This document shows, one piece after another, positions 34,649-42,809 of a stretch of 64,000 nt of DNA; positions within the stretch are counted from its first letter, which is position 1, and every line of letters starts with the position of its first letter. Origin of the DNA: an uncultured Oscillospiraceae bacterium (lineage in GTDB: Bacteria; Bacillota; Clostridia; Oscillospirales; Oscillospiraceae). Under the pieces are notes generated by a model that saw only the letters and a list, made by a program, of their open reading frames with translations, made no database searches and had not been told where the DNA came from. The stretch spans positions 13,565-77,564 of the forward strand of contig CAKTHQ010000005.1 of assembly GCA_934565415.1 (NCBI GenBank), given 5' to 3'. Position numbers and translations under genes: made by a program.

Positions 34649-35914
34649 TCAGAACTTGGTATCCAGCAGGTTGATGCCGTCGATCTGCAGATCGAAGTAA
34701 GGAGCGGAGCGCTTGGTGGATTCCTGGAAAGCGCCGTCCTCGATGACCTCGGTATCGGGGGTGTAGTCCGCATCGGTGTCCACATCGGCCATGTAGCTGG
34801 TCAGGGTCTCGCCCTTCACGGTAAAGGTGCTGGTATCAAACACCTTGGTGGTACCGGCCTCGATGGCGGCCTTTACCTCTTCCAGCTTCTCGGCGGTACC
34901 GGCAGCGCAAACAGCCTCGTTGATGTCGGTCAGGACCACGGAGCCGGTCTCGATGGTGCCGGTCCAGTCGGCGGGAATGGGCTCGCCGTTCTTGACGCAG
35001 TTTGCAACAAACTCATAGTAAGGAGCCCAGTTGATCCGGGAGGACACCAGGAAGGTGTTGGGGCAGGCAGCAATGGTGGAGCCGTTGTAGGAAACATCGG
35101 GCACACCGGCGGTCTCGCAGGCAGTGGGAGCGCCCATGGAGTCGGCGTGCTGAGAGATCAGCTTGCAGCCGTTCTGGATCAGCTTGTTGGCGCCTTCCTT
35201 CTCGGCGGTCTCATCGTACCAGGAGCCGGTGAAGGTAACATCCATGGTAACGGAGGGGCAAACGGACTTGGCGCCCAGGTAGAAGCTGGTGTAGCCGGAA
35301 ACAACCTCGGCGTAGGTGAAGGCGCCAACATAGCCCATCTTGGCCTCGTCGGCGGTGAACTCACCGTTCTCGATCATCTCGTTCAGCTTCAGGCCTGCAA
35401 CCACACCGGCCAGGTAACGGCCCTCGTAGATGGCGGCAAAGGCATTGTGGTAGTTGCTCAGGCCCTCGGTGTGGGCCTTGGTGCCGGTGGAATGGCAGAA
35501 CTGCACATCGGGGAATTCCTTGGCAGCCTGGATGATGTAATCCTCATGGCCGAAGGAGTCGGCAAAGATGATGTTGCAGCCGGCGTCGGCCAGCTCGCAG
35601 GCAGCATCATAGGCTTCCTGACCCTCGGGGATGTTCTTCTTGAACAGGTACTGATCTTCGGTCAGGCCCAGGGCGGCAATGGCCTCCTGTGCGCCGTTCA
35701 TGAAGTTCAGGTCGTAGGTGGAGTTTTCGTCATGCAGGAAGATGAAGCCCAGCTTGATGTCGGAAACGGCGGCGGGAGCATCGGTTTCTGCGGCAGCGGT
35801 CTCACCGCTCTCGGAAGCGGCGGCGGTGGTGGCAGGCGCCTCGGTCTTGGAGCCGCAGGCAGCGAAGCTCAAAACCATCACAAGGACCAGTGCCAGAGAA
35901 AGGATCTTTTTCAT
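34649..35914 (-). CDS. BMP-family nucleoside-binding lipoprotein
   Basis: A 421-residue substrate-binding protein. A basic start, a hydrophobic core and LSFAAC at residues 16-21 form a lipobox with Cys21, then an Ala/Thr/Glu-rich linker. The mature part is a periplasmic-binding fold of the BMP/Med/TmpC family (DIKLGFIFLHDENSTYDLNFMNG, NIIFADSFGHEDYI, VQFCHSTGTKAHTEGLSNYHNAFAAIYEGRYLAG). Family members bind purine nucleosides. Being the first gene of the transporter operon and next to the guanine-riboswitch gene xpt supports a purine role. RBS TTAGGAGGAA. Confidence 0.93.
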   Translation of the reverse strand: MKKILSLALVLVMVLSFAACGSKTEAPATTAAASESGETAAAETDAPAAVSDIKLGFIFLHDENSTYDLNFMNGAQEAIAALGLTEDQYLFKKNIPEGQEAYDAACELADAGCNIIFADSFGHEDYIIQAAKEFPDVQFCHSTGTKAHTEGLSNYHNAFAAIYEGRYLAGVVAGLKLNEMIENGEFTADEAKMGYVGAFTYAEVVSGYTSFYLGAKSVCPSVTMDVTFTGSWYDETAEKEGANKLIQNGCKLISQHADSMGAPTACETAGVPDVSYNGSTIAACPNTFLVSSRINWAPYYEFVANCVKNGEPIPADWTGTIETGSVVLTDINEAVCAAGTAEKLEEVKAAIEAGTTKVFDTSTFTVKGETLTSYMADVDTDADYTPDTEVIEDGAFQESTKRSAPYFDLQIDGINLLDTKF

Positions 35915-35936
35915 GTTTCTTTTTTCCTCCTAAGAA

Positions 35937-35966
35937 AAAATATGTGTAAATTGCAAAAGCAATCAA
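35937..35966 (-). promoter_or_regulatory. possible promoter of the nucleoside transporter operon
   Basis: On the minus strand TTGATT (35966-35961), 18 bases, TATTTT (35942-35937), just before the RBS of the binding-protein gene. Weaker than other promoters here. A GGGGAAGG hairpin of family B (36015-36035) lies between it and xpt. Confidence 0.4.
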
Positions 35967-36044
35967 CAACCACACTTTGATGAACGGGAGCAGCCGACGG
36001 ATAGCGGTCCCCAGCCTTCCCCTGGGAGGGGAAGGCCAGAGGTA

Positions 36045-36617
36045 TTACTTCCGGAACGTAATGGAGTCGTCGGTCATGGATTCCACAATAGCCAGGGACT
36101 CTACCCTTACCCCCTGGGCCCGCAGCGCATCGCCGCCGCCCTGGAAGCCCTTTTCGATGGCAATGGCCGCGCCCACGGTAGTGGCTCCGGCCTGCTTAAT
36201 CAGGTCCGTCAGGCCGATCAGGGCCTTGCCGTTGGCCAGGAAATCGTCTACCAGCAGCACCTTATCGTCCTTCGTCAGGTACTCGCTGCTGACCACGATG
36301 TTGTAGTCGGTGCCGTGGGTATAGGAATGGACCACGGAGGAATACACCTTGCCGTCCACATTGCTGGACTTGTGCTTTTTGGCAAACACCATGGGAACGT
36401 TCAGTTCCAATGCCACCGCCGTGGCAATGGCAATGCCGGAAGACTCGATGGTCAGCACTTTGTTGATTTCGCAGCCCTCATACAGCCTTGCAAACTCCCG
36501 GGCCATCATTCCCAGGAAGGGCACATCAATCTGCTGATTTAAAAAGGACCCGACCTTTAAAATCCCGCCGGGGAGCACCTTCCCTTCCGCCAAAATCTTC
36601 TCTTCCATCTCTTTCAT
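36045..36617 (-). CDS. xpt: xanthine phosphoribosyltransferase
   Basis: A 190-residue PRTase that converts xanthine and PRPP to XMP, normal length for Firmicute Xpt. Segments: GGILKVGSFLNQQIDVPFL near the start, INKVLTIESSGIAIA, VFAKKHKSSN and VLLVDDFLANGKALIGL (near 120), the PRPP-binding loop. The ATG at 36617 follows AAAGGAG; an upstream in-frame start at 36746 lies inside the riboswitch. Its leader holds a guanine-type riboswitch and a terminator, so expression should fall when guanine or hypoxanthine is plentiful. Confidence 0.96.
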   Translation of the reverse strand: MKEMEEKILAEGKVLPGGILKVGSFLNQQIDVPFLGMMAREFARLYEGCEINKVLTIESSGIAIATAVALELNVPMVFAKKHKSSNVDGKVYSSVVHSYTHGTDYNIVVSSEYLTKDDKVLLVDDFLANGKALIGLTDLIKQAGATTVGAAIAIEKGFQGGGDALRAQGVRVESLAIVESMTDDSITFRK

Positions 36618-36640
36618 ATTCAACGTACTCCTTTGTAACG

Positions 36641-36675
36641 CAAAATAAAATCCGTGGGTGCTTCTAGCCCACGGA
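36641..36675 (-). terminator. riboswitch-controlled terminator of xpt
   Basis: On the minus strand TCCGTGGGCT AGAAG CACCCACGGA (36675-36651) followed by TTTTATTTTG. It lies between the purine aptamer and the xpt RBS and forms the expression platform. Confidence 0.8.
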
Positions 36676-36741
36676 AAGAGGAATCGCCTTCCAAAACTAC
36701 AACTTTTTTGCAGAATACAGGAACGCGACTGAATGATCTTT

Positions 36742-36807
36742 ACCAATGGTCACAACTTTTGGCGTTGCGGTAGAAACTTTCGGGCCATATACCGAAATTA
36801 CATCAGT
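36742..36807 (-). promoter_or_regulatory. purine riboswitch, guanine type
   Basis: On the minus strand: P1 ACTGATG / CATTGGT (36807-36801 with 36748-36742), J1/2 TAATTT, P2 TTTCGG / CCGAAA with loop TATATGG, J2/3 GTTTCTACC (36777-36769), P3 GCAAC / GTTGT with loop GCCAAAA. The base after P3 in GAC corresponds to C74, which selects guanine or hypoxanthine over adenine. Confidence 0.92.
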
Positions 36808-36825
36808 TCTTTACTTGTTGCTCCA

Positions 36826-36854
36826 ATGGTAAACCAAAAAATCTCTTTTGTCAA
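36826..36854 (-). promoter_or_regulatory. promoter of the xpt riboswitch transcript
   Basis: On the minus strand TTGACA (36854-36849), 17 bases, TACCAT (36831-36826). The transcript would start about 12 bases before P1 of the aptamer. Confidence 0.6.
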
Positions 36855-36949
36855 CACGCCGAAAGGCCTGCGACACATTTTTTCGCTTTCCTACAAATTT
36901 CGCCCCGTTTCCCGTTCATTTTTGATTCAAAAATAAAAGCGGGGCTGAG

Positions 36950-37200
36950 GTGAACTGCAAGATTCCATAAAGGCGCAAATTCCACATAGAAAAGAAATCC
37001 TTGCTGACGCAAGGGTGAAATCTGCTTTGCAGAAGAAATCCGCAAAAGCGGGTGAAATGAAATCCGTCCTCTCTCCGCCGCAGCGATTTCTCATGGCGTC
37101 AGCCATATTTCTTACCGCATAAGCGGTATTTCACCCGCCCGAAGGACGGATTTCACTGGGGAATGTTGCAAAAACAGATTTTGCAACATTCCCCACCCCC
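36950..37200. repeat. family C repeat, copy 1, in a repeat-rich gap
   Basis: 37069-37157 (CGCCGCAGCGATTTCTCATGG ... CACCCGCCCGAAGGACGGATTTCACT) matches 49062-49149 at most positions. The left flank contains further short motifs (GAAATCC, GGTGAAAT, GAAATCTGC) in alternating orientation. No gene is supported between 36860 and 37200. Confidence 0.75.
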
Positions 37201-38151
37201 TCACCCATGGTGATAAATCCGCTTATCCAATGCAAAAATCCGCTGGCTGAAGCTGCCCTCCGGCACGCCGGGGAGGGTTTCGGCGTAGATTTCCATCCGG
37301 CTGTCCACCATGTCGATGTAGCTAAGTAACTCCGCCTCGGCAAACATAGGCTTTACCGCCGCGCCGTACTCCGGCTCCCCGTGGTGGCTTAAAATCATGT
37401 GCTGTAAGAGAAGGCTCTTCTCCTCCGGGGTGCCCAGCTCGGCGCAAGTTTGGGCCGCCTCCTGGGCGCCCATCACCAGGTGGCCCAGCAGCTGGCCCTT
37501 GGTGGAGTAGTCCGTTACGATGCCCAGATCCGAAAAACGGAATTCAATCTCCTTGGCAAAGTCGTGCAGCAGGGTACCGGTAAGGAGCAAACTCCGGTCG
37601 ATGACCTGGGGGTAGAGCTTTGCCAGGAAGTCCGCCATAGCCATCATATTGGCGGTGTGCATGAGAAGCCCGGACAGGAAGCTGTGGTGGACGCTTTTTG
37701 CGGCGGGAATGCTGGCAAAGGCCTCCAAGTGCCGGGAGAGCATAGTGGAGGCAATCTGACGGTAGTCCGCATCCTCCATGGAGGCAATCAGGGCCCGGAC
37801 CTTTTGCACCGTCTCGTCCTTGTCGATGGGGGCGGTAGCCACCAGGCGGGCGGTATCGCAGCTGTCCTCCGGCAGGGCCATGCGGATGTTGGAAAGGGAA
37901 ATCTGAGGGCTCCCCTTGAACTCCGATACATCCCCCCGGATTTTTACAATGCGCCCCACATCCTCCTGGGTGCCCACCGGGCCGGAGTAATCCCAGACCT
38001 TAATATCGATGGTGCCGGTTTTGTCCGCAATCACCGCGCTTAAAAAGGGCTTCCCGTTGGTGGATACCTTCTGGTAGGCCTCCTTCAGCAGGTAAAATCC
38101 CTCTACCTTGTCCCCGGGGACCATTTCCTTAATGCTTTTGTTGTATTCCAT
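37201..38151 (-). CDS. YhaM-like 3'-5' exoribonuclease (OB fold plus HD domain)
   Basis: A 316-residue protein. Residues about 1-100 form an OB-fold nucleic-acid domain (GFYLLKEAYQKVSTNGKPFLSAVIADKTGTIDIKVWDY). Residues about 135-316 form an HD phosphohydrolase: VHHSFLSGLLMHTANM, LLTGTLLHDFAKEIEF (HD pair near 195) and LLQHMILSHHGEPEYG. This matches YhaM/CbfA exonucleases, which trim RNA and DNA from the 3' end. It is transcribed alone. Confidence 0.88.
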   Translation of the reverse strand: MEYNKSIKEMVPGDKVEGFYLLKEAYQKVSTNGKPFLSAVIADKTGTIDIKVWDYSGPVGTQEDVGRIVKIRGDVSEFKGSPQISLSNIRMALPEDSCDTARLVATAPIDKDETVQKVRALIASMEDADYRQIASTMLSRHLEAFASIPAAKSVHHSFLSGLLMHTANMMAMADFLAKLYPQVIDRSLLLTGTLLHDFAKEIEFRFSDLGIVTDYSTKGQLLGHLVMGAQEAAQTCAELGTPEEKSLLLQHMILSHHGEPEYGAAVKPMFAEAELLSYIDMVDSRMEIYAETLPGVPEGSFSQRIFALDKRIYHHG

Positions 38152-38225
38152 GGCAAACTCCTTTGGCTGTTTTCTCCATTATACCGCGAACGGGGGAATT
38201 TTACAATTGGAATTTGCGGGAACGG

Positions 38226-38400
38226 TAAAACCCTCTCCTGGGAGAGGGTGGACCGGCCGTCTCTCGGAAGGCCGGAACGGGTGTGGGGCGGTACAGGGCT
38301 GCTGTCTTAGGCATTTTAAATATTTAAGTGCTTACCGCCCCACATCCGTCACGGCTTTGCCGTGCCACCTTCTCCCAGGAGAAGGTTTTTCTCTTCGCTA
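38226..38400. repeat. family B composite palindromic repeat
   Basis: CCCTCTCCTGGGAGAGGG (38232) at the left and CACCTTCTCCCAGGAGAAGG (38368-38387) at the right can pair at a distance, as can GTGTGGGGCGGTA (38281) with TACCGCCCCACATCC (38333). The layout equals the element at 30620-30830. No gene is supported in 38152-38482. Confidence 0.75.
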
Positions 38401-38424
38401 AAGTCTTATTTCCCGTCCCCAACC

Positions 38425-38458
38425 GCAAAAATCCCCCTCCCGATTGCTCGGGAGGGGG
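38425..38458 (-). terminator. terminator of the surface-protein gene
   Basis: On the minus strand CCCCCTCCCGAGC AAT CGGGAGGGGG followed by ATTTTTGCGG, about 25 bases after the stop codon. Confidence 0.85.
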
Positions 38459-38482
38459 AAACGCTTGCTATTGGAGCCTGAA

Positions 38483-40594
38483 TCAGAACTCTTCCTTCTT
38501 CTTCAGAACCACGGTAGCGGTGCACAGGCCCAGGGCTGCGACGGACAGCACAGCGAAGGCAGTGCCGATCATAGCGGTGTCGCCGGTCTTGGGGTTGGAG
38601 GAGTCCGCCTTGGAGGAGGAGCTGCTACTGGAGCCCGCATTGACCATAACGTACAGGAACTGGGAGCAGGTACGCTCGGAAGCGACACCCACCTGGTAGC
38701 CGTTGGGGTAGGCCTTGGTGGTGCTCTTGGTCTGAACGTAATCGGACCAACCGGCGTAATCAAACAGGCCGGTAATCTTCAGGTTCTTCTTGCCAACAGC
38801 CTTCTCGATGGTGGAGGTCAGCTCGCTGGTATTGATAAAGCCCTTGCTGGAAACAAACTTGGTAATGGACACAGGCTCGTTGGAAATGGGGCTGGTGGTG
38901 TTGCCGTTCTGATAGATGAACAGGTACACGCCCGCGCCGCTGCTGCCGCCGGGATAGGCCCGGATCACATCGGTATTGAAGTCATAGAAGACGGACTGTT
39001 CCTGCAGAAGCTGGCCGTTTTCCAGGTACCAGTTTACTTCCTGACCGTCCAGAGTAGGCAGGTTATCGATGATTTCACCGGCGCGCATCACGCGGGTGGC
39101 CACCAGGCCGTTGCTGTCGTTGCTGTCTGCGGTGCGGTAGAACTTGACGGTTACCTGCTTGGCGCTCCAGATGAGGTGCACTTCGGCATCGTCGGACTGA
39201 ACCTTGCTGGAGATGTTGGAGGTATTCTTGTCAATGGTACGGTAAGAACCGTCTCCCTTGTAGATTCTCATGGAAACCAGAGTCCGCTTGCCGGTAGGAT
39301 CGGTCTGCTTGATCTGGTTGAAGTAGGACTCGCCCACGTTCAGGATACGGCTATAACCGGTTTCATCCTCTACCAGCTGGCCGTTGTCGTTGGTCACCAG
39401 AGTGCCGTAAACGGTTACTTCCACCGTCTTGTTTTCGTCATCCGTAATGGTCTTGCTCAGGTCCTCTGTCACCAGGATTTCAATGTCTTTTCCAAGTCTG
39501 CCCATGTTGCTGAAGTAGGTCTTCTTGGCGTAGGCATCGATAATCTTCTGGTCAGCATCGGTTGCGCCAACGGTCTTGGCGAGTACCTTCTTGGCGCTGG
39601 ATTCGTTATTGGTCAGGCTATTGATCTCGGTCAGGGTCAGCTTGGCCGTACCGGTTACCAAAGTGCTGCCGCGGGTCAGGACAATGCTTACGTTGTAGGT
39701 CTCTTCGCCGTCCTTCTTGTGCCCACAGACAATACAAACATCTTTGGTGTTGTAGGTATGCTCCTCCAGGCTGCCGTACTCCTCTCCGCTAACGGTAAAG
39801 CCGCAGGCATATTTAACGGATGCATATTTTGCCTTTCTCTCGCACGTTGCATCGGTCGCGGCAACGGTTACGGTAACCTCCTCATCGCCGTCCATAAGAA
39901 CGTCGCCCTTCTTTACATCGGTTCCAATTGTCTTATAGAAATCAACGGTGTGAGCAACGGTACGCTTATGTCCGCACAGGGAACATACTTCAACGTGCTG
40001 GAGCTCATTCTTGCTCTGAACCTTGTAGTTGTGCCCAGAAGTGTTGTCTTCCGCACCGCAAATTGCGCAATACAGCGTATGATACTCGTCCTCGTCCACG
40101 ATTTCCTTGTACTTCTTGTACTTGTTGCAGTCGTGCGTCTTGTAGTTTACCGTAATGGTGAAGGTTTTAGCGGCAGAATCAAACACACCCGGCGCGTCAT
40201 ATGTATACATACTGGAGTTGGCCAGCTTGCTGTTGGAATATGCGGTCTTGGTAATAGCGAGCTGCTCCTTCTCGGTGAGAGTGTCGTAGTTCCCGCGAAC
40301 GCTTACTTTCTTGTTGTCGCTTTCCTTTATCAGGGTCCCGTCGGGTCCGTCATAATTGTCGCAGACAATAATCACTCTGCAGTCAACGTTAAAGTTGCCC
40401 GCGTCCTGGTACGCAGCATCCTCATCGGAGCTGCCGCTTTCCTCGTAAGTATTGGTGCCGTCGTCCACCACAACGGGGGTTCCGGCATCGGCCTGCACAT
40501 CCGCCTCGTCTGCCATAGCAGCCAGGGGCATTGCGCCGACCAGCATAAGCACTGCCAGCATCAGGCTGAACAGCTTTTTGCCAAATGTCTTCAT
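38483..40594 (-). CDS. secreted surface protein with NPKTG cell-wall anchor and Cys-pair motifs
   Basis: A 703-residue precursor. Residues 1-29 are a signal peptide (basic start, long hydrophobic core, AMA before Asp-Glu). The C-terminus has a Ser-rich spacer, then NPKTGD, a hydrophobic stretch and KKKEEF, a sortase sorting signal of the NPxTG type. Residues 170-300 contain three CxxCG motifs (Cys176/179, 204/207, 287/290), each near an H-x-Y or H-T segment, plus Cys251 and Cys264. These resemble the 'ATC...C..CGH' repeats of gut Firmicute surface proteins. The middle (300-560) looks beta-rich, with a VTVKFYRTADS segment similar to InlB-type repeats. No sortase gene is in the window. Base composition is slightly AT-richer than neighbours in the N-terminal half. 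Role unknown; adhesion is only a guess. Confidence 0.82.
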   Translation of the reverse strand: MKTFGKKLFSLMLAVLMLVGAMPLAAMADEADVQADAGTPVVVDDGTNTYEESGSSDEDAAYQDAGNFNVDCRVIIVCDNYDGPDGTLIKESDNKKVSVRGNYDTLTEKEQLAITKTAYSNSKLANSSMYTYDAPGVFDSAAKTFTITVNYKTHDCNKYKKYKEIVDEDEYHTLYCAICGAEDNTSGHNYKVQSKNELQHVEVCSLCGHKRTVAHTVDFYKTIGTDVKKGDVLMDGDEEVTVTVAATDATCERKAKYASVKYACGFTVSGEEYGSLEEHTYNTKDVCIVCGHKKDGEETYNVSIVLTRGSTLVTGTAKLTLTEINSLTNNESSAKKVLAKTVGATDADQKIIDAYAKKTYFSNMGRLGKDIEILVTEDLSKTITDDENKTVEVTVYGTLVTNDNGQLVEDETGYSRILNVGESYFNQIKQTDPTGKRTLVSMRIYKGDGSYRTIDKNTSNISSKVQSDDAEVHLIWSAKQVTVKFYRTADSNDSNGLVATRVMRAGEIIDNLPTLDGQEVNWYLENGQLLQEQSVFYDFNTDVIRAYPGGSSGAGVYLFIYQNGNTTSPISNEPVSITKFVSSKGFINTSELTSTIEKAVGKKNLKITGLFDYAGWSDYVQTKSTTKAYPNGYQVGVASERTCSQFLYVMVNAGSSSSSSSKADSSNPKTGDTAMIGTAFAVLSVAALGLCTATVVLKKKEEF

Positions 40595-40697
40595 AATGTA
40601 TCCTCCTGATTTGAGATTTTGTTGCCGGTTTCCACCAGCGGTTGGAAAGTCCCCGCCCGCATAGTGGATGGCACTGGGTGCTTTCGTTTATGGCCCC

Positions 40698-40726
40698 ATT
40701 ATATACTCTATTTTCCAATTCGTCAA
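40698..40726 (-). promoter_or_regulatory. promoter of the surface-protein gene
   Basis: On the minus strand TTGACG (40726-40721), 17 bases, TATAAT (40703-40698). The leader is about 95 bases. The rest of the 490-base gap 40595-41084 holds the nagA promoter and AT-rich sequence with no supported gene. Confidence 0.8.
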
Positions 40727-40938
40727 GAGGAAAATAACAAAAAATTACAAAAGCCGTTACAGGATAATGACAGAACTCCAGGGCACTTGTTTCCATTTCT
40801 TTTCTTTCGGCCGATTTTCTAAGCTTTTGATGCATTTTTGTTGGATAACTCAGCAAATATGTTACAGAATGATCACAGCTTTTCACCGGCGCTCCCCTGC
40901 CCCCGGCGCCGTCTTTCGGAAATCTTAATAACTTGGCA

Positions 40939-40967
40939 TTGCTTTTCCCGGTGCTTCGTGGTAGGAT
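40939..40967 (+). promoter_or_regulatory. possible promoter of nagA
   Basis: TTGCTT (40939-40944), 17 bases, TAGGAT (40962-40967). The leader would be about 110 bases. Confidence 0.5.
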
Positions 40968-41084
40968 AACGGGGTACCAGAATCACAATTCCGGCGGAAA
41001 TGGTTACAATTCGGTTACACCCTCAGGTACCTTCCCCGGGGCGCATTTTCAAATATATACAACATCCGAAAGGAGAACATACCT

Positions 41085-42215
41085 ATGTTTTACAAAAACG
41101 CGCGGATCTTCGGTTCTGATTTCCGGTTCCACCTGGGCGGCTTTGAGGTTGCAAACGGCCTGTTCGGCGCCGTTCTGCCGGAGTGCCTTCCGGAGGACGC
41201 CATAGACCTTCACGGTGCTACGGTCATTCCCGGCCTGGTAGAGGTTCACAGCCACGGCGCCTGGGATGCGGACTTTTCCGACGGGGACTACGAAGGCCTG
41301 AAAAAAATGGCCGCCTTCTACGCCTCCCAGGGCATAACCTCCTTTGCCCCGGCCTCTATGACCCTGCCCTACGAGGTTCTTGAAAAAGCCTTTGCCAATG
41401 CGGTCCGGTTACAGAAGGAATCCCCCGCCGGCTGCGCCCACCTGAGGGGCATCCATATGGAGGGGCCCTACTTCTCCTATAAAAAAAGAGGCGCCCAGAA
41501 CCCGGCCTACCTGAAGGACCCGGATTTTGAGGGCTTCCAAAAGCTGTGGGAAGGCTGCGAGGGGCTGATTAAAATCGTAGATGTGGCCCCGGAGCTCCCC
41601 GGCGCGGCGGAATTTGCGGAAAGGGCCAGTAAATTTGCCACCGTATCCGTTGCCCACACGGATTCGGACTACGACCACGCCAAGGCGGTTTTTGACGCCG
41701 GCGCTACCCACCTGACCCATATGTTCAACGCCATGCCCGGCATCCACCACCGGAACCCCGGCGTCATCCCGGCGGCGGCGGAAAACAAGAGCGTCCGGGC
41801 CGAGCTGATCTGCGACGGCATCCATGTCCACCCGGCGGTGGTGCGGCTGGCCTTCTCCCTGTTCGGCGGGGAACGGATGGTGCTGGTCTCCGATTCCGGC
41901 CGCTGCGCCGGCCTGCCGGAGGGCACTCATGTGATCCAGGGCGGGCTTGACTGCTGGGTTAAGGGCGGCGTTGCCAGATTGGCCGACGACACCATCGCCA
42001 GCTCCGCCACCAACCTGTGGCACTGCCTGCAAAACGTAATTTCCTGGGGCATCCCCGAAGAGGACGCCATCCGGGCCGCCAGCTACAACCCCGCCTGCGC
42101 CATCGGGGCAGAAAAAGAGGTTGGCTCCATCGAAACCGGCAAGCAGGCCGACTTTGTGGTGTGCAGCAGCGATTACAGCGAAAAGAGCGTGTATATCGGC
42201 GGCGTGAAGATCTAA
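41085..42215 (+). CDS. nagA: N-acetylglucosamine-6-phosphate deacetylase
   Basis: A 376-residue amidohydrolase-fold enzyme that makes glucosamine 6-phosphate, the substrate of NagB. VIPGLVEVHSHGAWD (about residues 47-61) has the HxH pair; GIHMEGPYFSYKKRGAQNP carries the metal-binding Glu; SVAHTDSDY and THLTHMFNAMPGIHHRNPG hold the two metal His residues; LICDGIHVHP and VLVSDSGRCAG supply the substrate His and catalytic Asp. RBS AAAGGAGAA. nagB is distant. Confidence 0.95.
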   Translation: MFYKNARIFGSDFRFHLGGFEVANGLFGAVLPECLPEDAIDLHGATVIPGLVEVHSHGAWDADFSDGDYEGLKKMAAFYASQGITSFAPASMTLPYEVLEKAFANAVRLQKESPAGCAHLRGIHMEGPYFSYKKRGAQNPAYLKDPDFEGFQKLWEGCEGLIKIVDVAPELPGAAEFAERASKFATVSVAHTDSDYDHAKAVFDAGATHLTHMFNAMPGIHHRNPGVIPAAAENKSVRAELICDGIHVHPAVVRLAFSLFGGERMVLVSDSGRCAGLPEGTHVIQGGLDCWVKGGVARLADDTIASSATNLWHCLQNVISWGIPEEDAIRAASYNPACAIGAEKEVGSIETGKQADFVVCSSDYSEKSVYIGGVKI

Positions 42216-42230
42216 GCATACATATAAAAA

Positions 42231-42275
42231 TTGGGTGCGATACAGAGGGAAAGCTGTATCACACCCGATTTTTTA
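42231..42275 (+). terminator. terminator of nagA
   Basis: GGGTGCGATACAG / CTGTATCACACCC with an 8-base loop, followed by GATTTTTTA. A fragment of the family A right end (CTGTCAACCCCACAAACCCTTATTTA) lies just beyond at about 42345-42370. Confidence 0.85.
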
Positions 42276-42371
42276 TGGAAAATTCAGGAAATGGGAGAAA
42301 CTCCGCTCCCCTTGGGGGAGAGATGCCCCCCTGCGGGGTGCTGCTGTCAACCCCACAAACCCTTATTTATA

Positions 42372-42809
42372 TCACAAATGCTTCACCCGCACCCGATGCA
42401 GCACCTCATGGACCAGGAGCCCAAAACATACCCCGGAAAAATCAATCCATACGTCAATCAGGCTGGAGCCCCGGGCCTCGGCGAAGATCTGGATGGTTTC
42501 GTCCACGCAGGCGGTGAACAGTCCGCAGCCCATGGGCACGGTGATCCGGTGATACCCCTGCTGCCCCTGGGCGGTAAACAGGCCCCCCAGGAAAAAGCCC
42601 AGGGCGGTATACTCGGAGAAGTGGGCCATCTTCCGCAGGACATACTCTCCGGCGGAGCCGAATACCGCAAACAGCTTGCCAACGTATACCATCAGGCCGC
42701 CGCTGAGCTCGCCGCTGACCTCCCCGGGGAGTACGGAATTGCCCCAGATGAACAGCAGCATCGCTGCAATCAGCGCGGCATAAACCCGCAATCGACGGTT
42801 TTCTTTCAT
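42372..42809 (-). CDS. VanZ family membrane protein
   Basis: A 145-residue protein with three to four hydrophobic segments. VLRKMAHFSEYTALGFFLGGLF (near 58-80) and CVDETIQIFAEARGSSLIDVWIDFSGVCFG (near 101-130) are the VanZ-like signature with conserved His, Glu, Asp and Arg. The family's biochemical role is not settled; VanZ itself gives low-level teicoplanin resistance. Its ATG overlaps the mntP stop (42806-42809). Confidence 0.88.
   Translation of the reverse strand: MKENRRLRVYAALIAAMLLFIWGNSVLPGEVSGELSGGLMVYVGKLFAVFGSAGEYVLRKMAHFSEYTALGFFLGGLFTAQGQQGYHRITVPMGCGLFTACVDETIQIFAEARGSSLIDVWIDFSGVCFGLLVHEVLHRVRVKHL

Noticed and set aside
38444-40609. A 721-codon open frame on the plus strand over the whole surface-protein gene
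   Set aside because: It is a shadow caused by GC-rich codon use. Its translation is low-complexity Val/Gly/Leu, and the minus-strand gene has a signal peptide, anchor, promoter, RBS and terminator.
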